Of a stretch of 64,000 bases of DNA, positions 41,464 to 50,689 are shown piece by piece. Position 1 is the stretch's first letter; every line of letters begins with the position of its first letter. The notes under the pieces were generated by a model. It was given only the letters and a program-made list of their open reading frames with translations. It did not search any database and had not been told where the DNA came from. The DNA comes from Arthrobacter sp. ISL-95 (GTDB taxonomy: Bacteria; Actinomycetota; Actinomycetes; Actinomycetales; Micrococcaceae). The DNA lies in contig NZ_JAGGPR010000003.1 of NCBI RefSeq assembly GCF_018613695.1, positions 582,372 to 646,371 on the forward strand. Direction: 5' to 3'. Made by a program: the position numbers and the translations under genes.

Positions 41464-42510
41464 CTACTTGTAGCTCAGGCTCAGGAGCATGGACTTCAGC
41501 TGGGCGTACTGCGTGCTGCCCATCCAGGCCTTGGCTGCTTCCGGGGTAGCAAATGCAGGGTTTTTGTTGATATCAAACATCACGTAGGCGCTCATGATTC
41601 CGTTGGGAACGCGGACCTGGTTGGTCCCGGAGGAGCTGACTCCCGCCTGGAGCTGCGAGGTGGTTCGCACATCCATGATGTACGTCGGAGGACCTTCGAC
41701 AGGTCCCGATCGGGGTGAGGGCATTCCCTCATAGGGGGGCCCGTCGTAGGGAATGTACTGCGCCTGGTCGGAAGAGAAACCGAATTCCACCAACTCACCC
41801 GAATTATCCCGAACACCGGGAACCACAGCCCTGTCGAGGATGGTTCGGTCTACAGTACCTGCCGTACCATCCGCGTAGTATCCATTGAACACGCGGGCTA
41901 CCTCTGCCCCAGTCGCGTCGAAGACAGTCACAATGCGCGAGGCTTCTGCAGTCCCGGGCGGATCGAATGGCCCTTGTTCCGCCCGGATACTCCAGCCCAC
42001 CGGATAGGTGAAGGACAAATGCCCGTCCGGGAAGGTGAACGTCTGTGACGTCGCCACCGGAACCGGCGGCTGCGTTGGAGCAAGTGTTGGCGCCACCGCC
42101 GGCACTGTAGGAACCACGGGCGGGGTGGTAACCGGTGCGGCCACTGTGGGCGTTGCCGTCGGGGTGACCGACGGCGTCGGAGTGGGCGTTGGAGTGACAG
42201 AAACGGTTGGCGTGGGAGTGGAGGTTGGGATTGTCACCGCGGGCATTGGATTGGAGCTGATCGTCTCGAAGCTCGAGGCAACGAGGATGCCTGCCGTGAC
42301 AGCCGCAGCTCCCAACAACAATCCTCCGGCGACTTGTGCTTTGCGGCGCCTCCGCTGTTCCAGGGACGTCACTGCCGCGAGCGGGCGACTGTCGCTGAAC
42401 ACCGTGGTGCCGGACAGGATTTTGTGGAGCGCTTCTTCGCCGTTGGGTTCCGCCACTGGATCGATAGTGAGCGGGTCAATCGCTGATATCTGGTTCTTGA
42501 TCGGATCCAT
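41464..42510 (-). CDS. Membrane-anchored protein partner of ECF sigma factor (possible anti-sigma/sensor)
   Basis: 348 residues. A cytoplasmic N-terminus of about 60 residues (MDPIKNQISAIDPLTIDPVA) is followed by a basic RRRRK stop-transfer region, one membrane span (about 60-80, VAGGLLLGAAAVTAGILVASS), then a long Thr/Pro linker built of TPT and PTP repeats. The outer domain holds TFTFPDGHLSFTYPVGWSIRAEQ. It begins four bases after the sigma factor stop. The layout (short inner part, one span, outer sensor) is that of an anti-sigma factor, but I see no clear ZAS zinc motif, so the role is inferred from position. Confidence 0.65.
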   Translation of the reverse strand: MDPIKNQISAIDPLTIDPVAEPNGEEALHKILSGTTVFSDSRPLAAVTSLEQRRRRKAQVAGGLLLGAAAVTAGILVASSFETISSNPMPAVTIPTSTPTPTVSVTPTPTPTPSVTPTATPTVAAPVTTPPVVPTVPAVAPTLAPTQPPVPVATSQTFTFPDGHLSFTYPVGWSIRAEQGPFDPPGTAEASRIVTVFDATGAEVARVFNGYYADGTAGTVDRTILDRAVVPGVRDNSGELVEFGFSSDQAQYIPYDGPPYEGMPSPRSGPVEGPPTYIMDVRTTSQLQAGVSSSGTNQVRVPNGIMSAYVMFDINKNPAFATPEAAKAWMGSTQYAQLKSMLLSLSYK

Positions 42511-42514
42511 GTCT

Positions 42515-43024
42515 TCAGACCCCCATCTTGTGTGTAGTCGATTCGGCCCCTGAAGGCAGATGTTTCCGGAATGCCGCACGGGCCCGGTGAAGGCGGACTT
42601 TGGCCGCCGATTCGCTGCATTGCAGCACCTTGGCAATATCAGCGGTCCCTAAACCGTCCCAGTACGCCATTTGAAGGATGTCGCGGTCCTTCTCCCGCAG
42701 ACGTTCCATCGCATCCTGTACCGCCACGTTCTCGGAGTCGTCACCAAACCGCTGGACCGCCGTCGTCCGCAGCTTTTCCTGCAGCGCCAGGCGCCTGTCG
42801 CGGCTTCGGTACGCATTTCCCACCAGATTCCTTGCAACCGTCAGGAGGTACGGAAGGTCCGGGCGGGAATCGTCGGTCCATTTTTGCCAGACGATGCGGT
42901 AGACGTCGGCCGCGATCTCCTCAGCTACGTCCGCTGATTCAACACGTCTGCAGACGAACTTGAAAACGGATGGGTAGCTGTCTTTGTGAATGGCGATGAA
43001 CGCCAATTCGCGCTCTGAAAGCAC
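42515..43024 (-). CDS. ECF-family RNA polymerase sigma factor
   Basis: 169 residues with sigma-2 (about 12-75, FKFVCRRVESADVAEEIAADVYRIVWQKW) and sigma-4 (about 105-155, LREKDRDILQMAYWDGLGTADIAKVLQCSESAAKVRLHRAR) and no regions 1 or 3. It sits four bases upstream of a membrane protein gene. A recognisable autoregulatory promoter was not identified in the 150 bases upstream. Confidence 0.92.
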   Translation of the reverse strand: MLSERELAFIAIHKDSYPSVFKFVCRRVESADVAEEIAADVYRIVWQKWTDDSRPDLPYLLTVARNLVGNAYRSRDRRLALQEKLRTTAVQRFGDDSENVAVQDAMERLREKDRDILQMAYWDGLGTADIAKVLQCSESAAKVRLHRARAAFRKHLPSGAESTTHKMGV

Positions 43025-43173
43025 GATTGTTCCCCCTGATAATTAGAGCCCTGAACTGCAGGATACTTGTATAGTTTCCGGCCGGGCGGCCAGGGTTACA
43101 CAGGGTGGGGAAGTTTCTTTACGGCACGCGATAGATTCGACGTAAAGACCCCGAGCGAAGGCGTGAAACAAAC

Positions 43174-44151
43174 ATGGTGGAAACAGGACCCGCTGCAGAC
43201 TGGGCCCGCAAGCAGGTAGAGCTCAACCGGGTGCCGGTTGCGGTGCTGGGCATCGCGACGAGCCACGGCATTGAGGACATTGTGGCGTTCGGGTCCGACG
43301 CCGGCAGGCAGGCAGCCACGGATGACCACTTTGCGCTGTTCTCAGTTACCAAACCGATCAGCGCCCTCACGGTGATGCGGCAGGTTGAACGGGGGAAACT
43401 CTCCTTGGGAGCCTCGCTCGCTGACGCACTCCCGGGCTTTGGTGCCGGCCGCACAGACACCGTGACCCTTGAGCAGCTGCTCAGCCACCGCTCAGGGATC
43501 GCCGATCCAGCGCTCGACGACGGCACTCCCCTCCGTGAGGCCCTGACCTCGGCGGGGCAAGCCTTCTACGCCGGCTCCCTGGTCCAGTACTGCAACATTG
43601 CTTTTGAAGGTGCGGCGGCAATGGCCGAGTGGTCCGGCGGGGCTCCCTTCGAAGACCAGCTACTTGCCCTGGCAGCCGACACCGGGGCTCACGGCCTCAC
43701 GTTCAACACGGAGTCCAACCCGCACACCGTCCACGGCACCGACGTCGCAGGCCTTGATGTCCAAGCCATGTATAAGAACAGGCACCCGGGTGCGGGGCTG
43801 TTCGGCACGGCCACGGACCTCCTCAACCTGGGTTCCGAGCTCCTGCGGAATTCCGGAAAAGCCGTCCGGCCCGCGACGCTTGCCGCCATGCGCCGCCCCC
43901 GGACCAACGGAGTTTCGCACATCACTACCCGACCCGAGCCGATCCGCCACACCGGGCTGGGATTCCAGATGCCGGCCAACGAGTCAGAGCTGTTCGCGCA
44001 GGGTATCTACGGGCACCCGGGCTGGTCCGGAACGGAGTGGTGGATGCTCCCGGAGCAGGACCGCTGCGTCGTGTTCCTCACCAACGTGCTGGATGCCCCG
44101 GAGTATGGCGTGGACACGAACCAACTCTTCAACGCAGTGGCGGTTTCCTAA
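43174..44151 (+). CDS. Serine hydrolase of the beta-lactamase/DD-peptidase class C fold
   Basis: 325 residues. SxxK is SVTK (Ser57, Lys60), the YxN motif is YCN near residue 139, and the third motif is HPG in GHPGWSG near 288 in place of KTG. No signal peptide is seen, so it is likely cytoplasmic, like many esterase-type members. It is divergent from the sigma factor gene and converges on the nickel permease. Probable esterase or amidase; no evidence of a true beta-lactamase. Confidence 0.85.
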   Translation: MVETGPAADWARKQVELNRVPVAVLGIATSHGIEDIVAFGSDAGRQAATDDHFALFSVTKPISALTVMRQVERGKLSLGASLADALPGFGAGRTDTVTLEQLLSHRSGIADPALDDGTPLREALTSAGQAFYAGSLVQYCNIAFEGAAAMAEWSGGAPFEDQLLALAADTGAHGLTFNTESNPHTVHGTDVAGLDVQAMYKNRHPGAGLFGTATDLLNLGSELLRNSGKAVRPATLAAMRRPRTNGVSHITTRPEPIRHTGLGFQMPANESELFAQGIYGHPGWSGTEWWMLPEQDRCVVFLTNVLDAPEYGVDTNQLFNAVAVS

Positions 44152-44160
44152 CCCAAGTAG

Positions 44161-44208
44161 GTAGCAGTTGAGCGCGTTTTGAGGCTTCTAAACGCGCTCA
44201 ACTGCGAC
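44161..44208. terminator. Hairpin, dispersed family 1 (member D)
   Basis: GCAGTTGAGCGCGTTT (44164-44179) pairs over 16 bases with 44190-44205 around a 10-base loop, with GT/AC flanks continuing after one mismatch. It lies between convergent serine hydrolase and nickel permease genes, and the right arm enters the end of the permease gene. Confidence 0.75.
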
Positions 44209-45247
44209 TCAGATGGGCTGAGCGGCCACGCCACGCTGATACGGCCCAGACGATCACGAACAGAGCCACCAGGATCAGGCCGGCGTCGCCGAGGTCGATG
44301 CTGCCCAGCCACAGGGTCAGTGGGTCCTCGAGTTCAAATGCGGAATTCACGAAGCTCCCCAGCGTGATCACGGCGATGAACAACGCCGAGACCGCCGAGA
44401 TTCCGGTGATGACGGCGTTGAAGCCGAGTTTGCGCTTGGGGTTTTGGATGGCCGATCTGTACATCTTCATCATGGCCACGCCATTAACGGAATCGCACAG
44501 GGTCATGGCGGCGGTGAACGCAAGTGGCAACGCCATTAAGGCGAGCGGGGAAACACCGGCGAGTGACGCCGTCGTGGTGATGACCAGCAGCCCAATGGTG
44601 GTGGCGGTATCGAATCCAAGCCCGAACAGGAAACCGATCACGTAGATGTTCCGCGGCCGGTCCACCTTCCTTAGCGGTTTGGCGAGCAGCCGGGCAACAA
44701 AGCCTTTCGCTTCAAGGTCTTCCGGACGCACTTCCCCGCCGGCCCGCACGTTCCGGTAGGCGTGTGTGGCACGAACGAACGCCGAGCCGTTGAACAAGCC
44801 CATGGCCAGCAGGAACAGCCCGGACACTCCGCTGCCGATCAGGCCCAGGACCTTGTTGCCGGTGGTCCCATCCTCCATGAACTGCCCAATCAGCGTGGCA
44901 CCCGCCACCACCAGCAGCCCGGCCAGAATCACCACGGAGCTGTGGCCCAAACTGAAGGCAAAGCCGACGCTCACAGGATCCTTGTGCTGTGCCACGAATT
45001 TGCGGGTGGAGTTATCGATCGCGGCGATGTGATCCCAGTCGTAACTGTGCTTAATTCCGGCCATGTAGGCGGTGATCACCAGCCCCAAGGCCAGCGGCTG
45101 CGCCCCACCGCTTGTCCCAACAAGCAACAGTACGACGGCGGCAAGGTGCAAAGCGGTCACGGCACCGAACGTGAACAGCAGCCGGGTCCGCAGGGACAAC
45201 GATTCCCGGTCCCGGTACATGGTGGCGAACTCGGTCAGCGCAGTCAT
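44198..45247 (-). CDS. nixA: High-affinity nickel permease, NiCoT family
   Basis: 349 residues with about eight spans. The NiCoT signature HX4DH is present as HSYDWDH (IKHSYDWDHIAAIDNS, near 65-80), with GFLFGLGFDTATTIGLL and LALMALPLAFTAAMTLCDS further on. The start overlaps the ureD stop (TGATG), so it is the last gene of the urease operon. It imports Ni2+ for the urease active site. The symbol is by family; hoxN/nicT would do equally well. Confidence 0.9.
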   Translation of the reverse strand: MTALTEFATMYRDRESLSLRTRLLFTFGAVTALHLAAVVLLLVGTSGGAQPLALGLVITAYMAGIKHSYDWDHIAAIDNSTRKFVAQHKDPVSVGFAFSLGHSSVVILAGLLVVAGATLIGQFMEDGTTGNKVLGLIGSGVSGLFLLAMGLFNGSAFVRATHAYRNVRAGGEVRPEDLEAKGFVARLLAKPLRKVDRPRNIYVIGFLFGLGFDTATTIGLLVITTTASLAGVSPLALMALPLAFTAAMTLCDSVNGVAMMKMYRSAIQNPKRKLGFNAVITGISAVSALFIAVITLGSFVNSAFELEDPLTLWLGSIDLGDAGLILVALFVIVWAVSAWRGRSAHLSRS

Positions 45248-46170
45248 CAGTACTTCCTCAGGTTCAAGGGCGCCTGCCCATACCAACGTTCCCGCAGGAC
45301 GCCGGTGCAGGCACCCAGCAAATTGTTGAGCTCCTCAGTGCTGTTGGACAACGATCGCAGCACAAGCCCCGGGCTCCCGGCAAGAGTCCCCGTTAAAGAC
45401 ACTCCGGTATAGGCGTTAAAGTCCTTGGCTATCTGGTCCAGCTCGTCAGCAAGACTCTGATCCACTCGCGGGTCCACCACCACCACCGATCCCAGGTGAC
45501 TGAAGCCCTCCATGAACCCCATCCCGGTCACGTTGTTGGCAGGCGGTCGGATCAGAAGGTTGTCCAGCGCCAACAGTTTTGCGCCGTTGGTACCCTCTAT
45601 CCAGATCTCGTTCCGCAGCCGCACCTCTAGGTACTTGAACACCGCGCCGTCCGGGGACCACCCCGGTGTGATCACCTCAGCCATGACGAGGCTCGACGTC
45701 GGGTGGAGCCTTATTCGGGAATTCTGCTGGTAGCTCGCCTCGCGGTACGCAATCAATTGGTCGGGCATCAGCTCCAACCGCGAGCCCTCCCCCAGTTTGA
45801 TGGTCATCCGCTGCTCAGCAAACGACCCCGGAGTCCGATACACCTTGGTGGCCGACTGCGTGGTCAACAACAGATCCGCCCCCGCCTCAACCTCAACGTC
45901 TATAACAAACAGGTCAGCCCCGAGATACGCCCCGCCCGGATTTACCATGACATAACAAACCTGCCCGCTCGCATCCAAGTAGTGCGGCCTGAGCACCCTC
46001 AACGCGCCCTCGTGAAACTGCCGCGAACCAACAGACCGCCCCCCGCGCACACTAATGCCCAGCTCAAGCCGCCCCCGCACCTCCCCTTCCGAGGAAGCCA
46101 ACGTGGAGTTGGGCATTGGCCCCGCTCCAGGGCCCCTTATCCCCGTCGAAGCGGTGACGGCCGTCCTCAT
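45247..46170 (-). CDS. ureD: Urease accessory protein UreD
   Basis: 307 residues, all-beta UreD/Ure[25 protein letters not shown] (about 64-88), [18 protein letters not shown] and [24 protein letters not shown]. It forms the scaffold with UreF and UreG that carries nickel to apo-urease. The start overlaps the ureG stop by ATGA. The extra 25 N-terminal residues before the conserved part may be dispensable. Confidence 0.92.
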   Translation of the reverse strand: MRTAVTASTGIRGPGAGPMPNSTLASSEGEVRGRLELGISVRGGRSVGSRQFHEGALRVLRPHYLDASGQVCYVMVNPGGAYLGADLFVIDVEVEAGADLLLTTQSATKVYRTPGSFAEQRMTIKLGEGSRLELMPDQLIAYREASYQQNSRIRLHPTSSLVMAEVITPGWSPDGAVFKYLEVRLRNEIWIEGTNGAKLLALDNLLIRPPANNVTGMGFMEGFSHLGSVVVVDPRVDQSLADELDQIAKDFNAYTGVSLTGTLAGSPGLVLRSLSNSTEELNNLLGACTGVLRERWYGQAPLNLRKY

Positions 46171-46784
46171 TGCGCCAAGTCGAGCATTAGGACGTCGCGC
46201 CGGATCCAGTTGAGGACGGCATCCAAACCTTCGTCGGTTTTGAGGTTCGTGAAGCAGAACGGTTTGTTGCCGCGGAACTCCCTGGAATCCCTCTCCATGA
46301 TGGCGAGGTCCGCTCCGACGTGAGGTGCGAGGTCGGTTTTGTTGATGATGAAGAGGTCGGATTTGATCATGCCTTGGCCGGCTTTGCGGGGGATTTTTTC
46401 GCCTTGGGCGACATCGATGATGTAGATGGAGAAGTCGACGAGTTCGGGGCTGAAGGTGGCAGAGAGGTTGTCTCCTCCGGATTCGACAAAGATGACTTGG
46501 AGGTCGGGGTGCCTGGTTTTGAGTTCTTCAATGGCCGCGGTGTTCATGGAGGTGTCTTCGCGGATGGCGGTGTGGGGGCAGCCGCCGGTTTCGACGCCGA
46601 TGATGCGGTTTTCGGGGAGGATGCCGTTGGCGGCGAGGATTTTTGCGTCTTCGATCGTGTAGATGTCGTTGGTGATGGCGGCCATGGAGATGCTTCCGCT
46701 CATGTGCCGGGTGATGCGTTCCACGAGTTGGGTTTTGCCTGCTCCGACGGGTCCGCCGATGCCGATTTTGATGGGTTCTGTCAT
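46167..46784 (-). CDS. ureG: Urease accessory GTPase UreG
   Basis: 205 residues. P-loop GPVGAGKT (11-18), the Ni/Zn-binding motif CPH in [11 protein letters not shown], and [16 protein letters not shown] and [14 protein letters not shown] (NKxD). It is a SIMIBI GTPase that supplies nickel to urease. AAAGGA lies eight bases before ATG 46784; an ATG six codons earlier is not used. Confidence 0.95.
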   Translation of the reverse strand: MTEPIKIGIGGPVGAGKTQLVERITRHMSGSISMAAITNDIYTIEDAKILAANGILPENRIIGVETGGCPHTAIREDTSMNTAAIEELKTRHPDLQVIFVESGGDNLSATFSPELVDFSIYIIDVAQGEKIPRKAGQGMIKSDLFIINKTDLAPHVGADLAIMERDSREFRGNKPFCFTNLKTDEGLDAVLNWIRRDVLMLDLAQ

Positions 46785-46805
46785 GTTTTCTGTCCTTTGC
46801 ACTAG

Positions 46806-47477
46806 CTAGCTCATGAACATGCGGGCGCGTTGCCGTTCGTGCCGCATTTGTGAAATCTCGAGGCCTGGGCTGACGGCCCCGAAGTCGTCCCAGCACAGCT
46901 GTGCTACATCGTCGACGGCGGCAGCAACGGCGTCGTGTGCTTGCCGAAGTACCCGCTGCCCGGCATTCTGCCCGAGCGGAATGGCCCGCACGGCGTTCTG
47001 GGTCAGCGAAGTCAGGGTGGCGAATAGATACGCAGAGAGCGCCGCCTCAAAAGGAACGCCTAATGACCGCGCGATCACCCCAAAAGCCAAAGGCTGATGC
47101 CCCCCAGCCAACCCCGCACGAACAAGCCCCCGATAGGCCTCCAACTCCGCCGACGGAAACACTTCCCCGCCGATCTCCAACAACCGCCCACCCATTTTGA
47201 GTGAAGCCTCCCGAACCTCCCGAGCCAACAACTGCGCAGAAAGAACAGAGTCCAAAAACCCCAATTCCACCCCCTCGTAAAGAAAGCGAACGGCCAACCC
47301 ATCCGAATAGGTCAGTTGCTGGGCAATGAAGGCATGAAGCCAACTGCCGAAAGACCCCTCATCACCCACAAGCTCACGCTCGATGTAGCTCTCAAACCCC
47401 AAAGAATGAGCAAACGCCCCCGTAGGCAACGCAGAGTCGGTCAACTGTTGAAGAGCAAGCTGATATTCGGCGCTCAA
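46806..47477 (-). CDS. ureF: Urease accessory protein UreF
   Basis: 223 residues from TTG 47477: SAEYQLALQQLTDSALPTGAFAHSLGFESYI is the UreF N-terminus and SLTQNAVRAIPLGQNAGQRVL the C-terminal signature. The usual length is near 225. The frame stays open to a GTG at 47561, but that codon lies inside a 16-bp hairpin stem and would add a low-complexity Pro/Arg stretch unlike any UreF. No strong ribosome site is visible, so the start is set by homology only. Confidence 0.85.
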   Translation of the reverse strand: MSAEYQLALQQLTDSALPTGAFAHSLGFESYIERELVGDEGSFGSWLHAFIAQQLTYSDGLAVRFLYEGVELGFLDSVLSAQLLAREVREASLKMGGRLLEIGGEVFPSAELEAYRGLVRAGLAGGHQPLAFGVIARSLGVPFEAALSAYLFATLTSLTQNAVRAIPLGQNAGQRVLRQAHDAVAAAVDDVAQLCWDDFGAVSPGLEISQMRHERQRARMFMS

Positions 47478-47516
47478 AGCGCACTGCCGGAGGTGAGGAC
47501 TGCGCGTTGGTGCGGA

Positions 47517-47576
47517 GCTGGGAAGGGGGCCGCGGCGTGGCGGGCATCGCGGAGCGGGCACGGCCCCCTTCCCAGC
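47517..47576. repeat. 16-bp perfect inverted repeat between ureE and ureF
   Basis: GCTGGGAAGGGGGCCG (47517-47532) and its exact complement at 47561-47576 flank a 28-base GC-rich loop. It sits inside the urease operon without a T-run. Likely an mRNA stability or attenuation element that lowers expression of ureFGD relative to ureABCE. Confidence 0.65.
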
Positions 47577-47618
47577 GGAGCGCGAGCGCGCGCACCCAAC
47601 CTGACGCGCAGCACAGCT

Positions 47619-48092
47619 TCAGTGCGAATGCCCGGCATGGCGGAATGGCACCGGCATGACCCGCTCTTGCCTGTCGTAGGGGACGCCGACGCTCTTCAGA
47701 TAATCTTCGACCGTGTGGTCATACTGACAAACCATGACGTCGGCCCCGTATTCAGATGATGCGTCAAAGAATTGTGCCTGCAAATGCCGGTTGCCGAGCG
47801 AATGTGCCACGACCCCCATTTCGTGGATGGTTCGCGGCCCTATCACCAGGACGTCGGTGGGGAGCACGGAGATGATGATGACGTTGTGGTCGTCAACGGC
47901 CAGGATGTCGCCGTCGCGGAGGTCGCCGGTTCCGGTGGGGAGGCGGATGCCGAGTTCTTTGCCGTGGTCGGTGGTGACGCGTTGGATGCGTTTGACGAGC
48001 ATTGCGCTGGGCAGGACTACTTTTTCCTTGTGGCGGCCGGCATAGTCGTTGGGTTGTTCGTGGAGGTTGCCCAGGATTTTTTCGATGATCAC
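47619..48092 (-). CDS. ureE: Urease accessory metallochaperone UreE
   Basis: 157 residues: the N-terminal peptide-binding domain (MIIEKILGNLHEQ to about 75) and C-terminal metal domain with LGNRHLQAQFFDASSEYGADVMVCQYDHTVEDYLKSVG. The C-terminus HAGHSH is a short His tail for nickel. It is placed eight bases after ureC. Confidence 0.93.
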   Translation of the reverse strand: MIIEKILGNLHEQPNDYAGRHKEKVVLPSAMLVKRIQRVTTDHGKELGIRLPTGTGDLRDGDILAVDDHNVIIISVLPTDVLVIGPRTIHEMGVVAHSLGNRHLQAQFFDASSEYGADVMVCQYDHTVEDYLKSVGVPYDRQERVMPVPFRHAGHSH

Positions 48093-48100
48093 AGTGGCTC

Positions 48101-49831
48101 CTAGAAGAGGAAGTAGCGCTGGGCCATGGGCAGCACGTCGGAGGGCTGGGAGGTGACTTCAACGCCGTCGACCGTAACCTTGTAGCTTTCGGGGTCGACG
48201 GCGATGTCCGGGGTTTCGCCGTTGTATTTGAGGTCCGCTTTGGTGAGGTTGCGGATGCCGCTGACGGGTTTGATGATGCGTTCGAGGCCGAGTTCGGCGG
48301 GCACTCCGGCGTCGATGGCTGCTTTGGACAGGAACGTGATGGACGTTTGCTGCAGTGCTTTGCCGTACGTGGCGAACATGGGCCGCATGGTGCGTGGTTG
48401 CGGTGTGGGGATGGAAGCGTTGGCGTCTCCCATGAGGGCGTAGGCGATCTGGCCGCCTTTGATGACGAGCTCGGGTTTTACGCCGAAGAACGCGGGGTCC
48501 CAGAGCACGAGGTCCGCGAATTTGCCTTCCTCCACGGAGCCGATGACGTTGGCCATGCCTTGGGCTATGGCGGCGTTGATGGTGTATTTGGCGACGTAGC
48601 GTTTGAGCCGGAAATTGTCGGATTCTGCGGATCCGTGCGTGGCGCCGGAGGGATCGTGGAGGACACCGCGTTGCCGTTTCATGGCGTCGGCAACCTGCCA
48701 GGTGCGGGTGACTACTTCGCCCACGCGGCCCATGGCTTGGGAGTCGGAGGAGGTGATGGCGAAGATGCCGAGGTCGTGCAGGACGTCTTCGGCTGCGATG
48801 GTTTCGGCACGGATGCGCGAGTCTGCGAAGGCCACGTCTTCCGGGATGTCCGGGTTGAGATGGTGGCAGACCATGAGCATGTCCAGGTGCTCTTCGATGG
48901 TGTTCTTGGTGTAGGGCAGCGTGGGGTTGGTGGAGGCCGGAAGCACGTTGGGCAGCCCCGCGATCTTGATGATGTCCGGGGCGTGGCCACCGCCTGCGCC
49001 TTCGGTGTGGAAGGTGTGAATCACGCGCCCGTCGATCGCCCGAATGGTGTCTTCAACAAAGCCGCACTCGTTGAGGGTGTCGGTGTGAATGGCCACTTGG
49101 ACGTCGTATTCGTCGGCAACCCGCAGGGACATGTCGATGGACGAGGTTGTGGAGCCCCAGTCCTCATGGACTTTGAGTCCGACGGCACCGGCGCGGATCT
49201 GCTCGGCGAGGGGCTCGACGGCGGATGCGTGGCCTTTCCCGAACAGGCCGATGTTAACGGGGAGCCCTTCGGCAGCCTGCAGCATCCGGGAGATGTGCCA
49301 GGCGCCGGGTGTGACGGTGGTGGCTTTGGTTCCTTCGGCCGGGCCCGTGCCGCCGCCCACCATGGTGGTGATGCCGTTGCACAGGGCCGCGGGGACCTGT
49401 TCCGGGGAGATGAAGTGGATGTGGGTATCGACGCCACCGGCGGTGAGAATTTTGCGTTCACCGGCAATGATTTCCGTGCTGGCGCCGATCACGATGTCCA
49501 CGCCGTCGGTGATCTGCGGGTTGCCTGCCCTGCCGATCTTGAAGATGTGGCCATCCTTTAAGGCAATGTCAGCCTTGTAGATGCCACTGTAGTCGAGCAC
49601 AATCGCGTTGGTGATCACGGTGTCCGGGATGTCTTCCGAACGAGTAAGTTGGCCGTTCTGGCCCATGCCGTCGCGGATCACTTTGCCGCCGCCGAACACC
49701 ACTTCTTCGCCGTAGACCGTGTAGTCCTTCTCGATTTCGAGGAACAGCTCGGTGTCTGCCAGGCGGATGGCGTCACCGGTGGTGGGGCCGTACAGTTCGG
49801 AGTACTGCTTGCGGGGAATTTCGAAGCTCAC
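48101..49831 (-). CDS. ureC: Urease alpha subunit UreC
   Basis: 576 residues, full length. Nickel ligands are His137 and His139 (DTHIHF), carbamylated Lys220 (GLKVHEDWG), His249, His275 and Asp363. The mobile flap is MVCHHLNPD with Cys322 and His323. It hydrolyses urea to ammonia and carbamate. The start overlaps the ureB stop by ATGA. All active-site residues are intact, so the enzyme should be functional. Confidence 0.97.
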   Translation of the reverse strand: MSFEIPRKQYSELYGPTTGDAIRLADTELFLEIEKDYTVYGEEVVFGGGKVIRDGMGQNGQLTRSEDIPDTVITNAIVLDYSGIYKADIALKDGHIFKIGRAGNPQITDGVDIVIGASTEIIAGERKILTAGGVDTHIHFISPEQVPAALCNGITTMVGGGTGPAEGTKATTVTPGAWHISRMLQAAEGLPVNIGLFGKGHASAVEPLAEQIRAGAVGLKVHEDWGSTTSSIDMSLRVADEYDVQVAIHTDTLNECGFVEDTIRAIDGRVIHTFHTEGAGGGHAPDIIKIAGLPNVLPASTNPTLPYTKNTIEEHLDMLMVCHHLNPDIPEDVAFADSRIRAETIAAEDVLHDLGIFAITSSDSQAMGRVGEVVTRTWQVADAMKRQRGVLHDPSGATHGSAESDNFRLKRYVAKYTINAAIAQGMANVIGSVEEGKFADLVLWDPAFFGVKPELVIKGGQIAYALMGDANASIPTPQPRTMRPMFATYGKALQQTSITFLSKAAIDAGVPAELGLERIIKPVSGIRNLTKADLKYNGETPDIAVDPESYKVTVDGVEVTSQPSDVLPMAQRYFLF

Positions 49832-50181
49832 TTGACGTCTCCTTCCGAAGCAGACCCGCTGAGGTGAGTGCCGCCGTCGAGCGTTCCATTGACAGCGTTA
49901 CTGAGCCCGAAAACTTCACGCGCGCCGGCAATTTCGATCAACTGGACGGTTCTCCGGTCGCCTGGCTCGAAGCGCGCGGCCGTGCCGGCGGGGATGTCCA
50001 GGCGTCGGCCGTAGGCGGCTTCCCGGTCGAATTCCAAGGCACTGTTGGCCTCGGCAAAATGATAGTGCGAACCGATCTGCACGGGCCGGTCGCCGCGGTT
50101 CACCACCTCGACGGCGGTTGCCTCACGGCCGCTGTTGCACGCGATGGATCCGGGCTGGAGCCTGTATTCACCGGGGATCAT
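49828..50181 (-). CDS. ureB: Urease beta subunit UreB
   Basis: 117 residues: [20 protein letters not shown] and [25 protein letters not shown] are the family core. It is a separate gene, as in most bacteria outside Helicobacter. It lies eight bases after ureA and overlaps ureC. Confidence 0.96.
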   Translation of the reverse strand: MIPGEYRLQPGSIACNSGREATAVEVVNRGDRPVQIGSHYHFAEANSALEFDREAAYGRRLDIPAGTAARFEPGDRRTVQLIEIAGAREVFGLSNAVNGTLDGGTHLSGSASEGDVK

Positions 50182-50189
50182 GGGAGCTC

Positions 50190-50492
50190 CTAGCGGATGG
50201 GGTTGTGGACGGTGACGAGCTTGGTGCCGTCAGGGAAAGTGGCTTCGATCTGGACGTCGTGGATCATCTCCGGCACGCCTTCCATCACGTCTTCGCGGCG
50301 GAGCAGGGTGGTTCCGTAGCTCATGAGTTGGGCCACTGTCCTACCGTCGCGGGCACCTTCAATGAGCTCGTAACTGATGATCGCCACGGCTTCGGGGTAG
50401 TTCAGTTTGAGCCCCCGCCCTTGACGGCGCCGTGCGAGGTCGGCGGCCACCACGATCATGAGTTTCTCCTGCTCACGGGGCAAAAGATGCAT
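50190..50492 (-). CDS. ureA: Urease gamma subunit UreA
   Basis: 100 residues, normal length: [22 protein letters not shown] at the start and LVTVHNPIR at the end. AAGGAG lies five bases before ATG 50492; an ATG eight codons earlier lacks one. First gene of the operon ureABCEFGD-nixA. The 100 bases upstream contain its promoter, but I could not pick a confident -35/-10. Confidence 0.96.
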   Translation of the reverse strand: MHLLPREQEKLMIVVAADLARRRQGRGLKLNYPEAVAIISYELIEGARDGRTVAQLMSYGTTLLRREDVMEGVPEMIHDVQIEATFPDGTKLVTVHNPIR

Positions 50493-50600
50493 GGTTACTC
50501 CTTGGACGCCGTGCACTTGGATAGATTGTGTTCAGCGTAAGGAGCGGAAGTTTCGGCTACGTTTCCAAATCGTCTCAGTCGGGGGTCGGTTTCTCAGGAA

Positions 50601-50631
50601 TTGACCTCAACCATTGTTGAGGTTCTAGCAT
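50601..50631 (+). promoter_or_regulatory. SoxR/MerR-type promoter with 19-bp spacer
   Basis: TTGACC (50601-50606) and TAGCAT (50626-50631) are separated by 19 bases, and the spacer carries the dyad ACCTCAAC-CATT-GTTGAGGT (50604-50623). Over-long spacers with a central dyad are the hallmark of MerR-family activation, and the arms match the CCTCAA...TTGAGG of SoxR boxes. The transcript should begin near 50638. Confidence 0.7.
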
Positions 50632-50689
50632 CAGTGAGGTGTGCGCCCGCAAAGCCGCCGTCCCTGACCAGCCCCATGAAAGTGCATTA

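Noticed and set aside
42040..42240. Short tandem repeats resembling a repeat array
   Set aside because: They encode the Thr/Pro linker of the sigma-factor partner; spacing follows codons and there are no unique spacers, so this is not CRISPR.
43174..44151. Class C beta-lactamase (antibiotic resistance)
   Set aside because: SxxK and YxN are present, but the third motif is HPG and no signal peptide is seen; an esterase-type serine hydrolase is more likely.
47478..47561. N-terminal extension of UreF from GTG 47561
   Set aside because: The codon lies in the arm of a perfect hairpin and the extra 28 residues are Pro/Arg-rich and unlike UreF proteins.
48347..49561. A 404-codon plus-strand frame opposite ureC
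   Set aside because: Gly/Val/Asp-rich composition typical of the mirror frame of a high-GC gene; ureC on the other strand is unmistakable.
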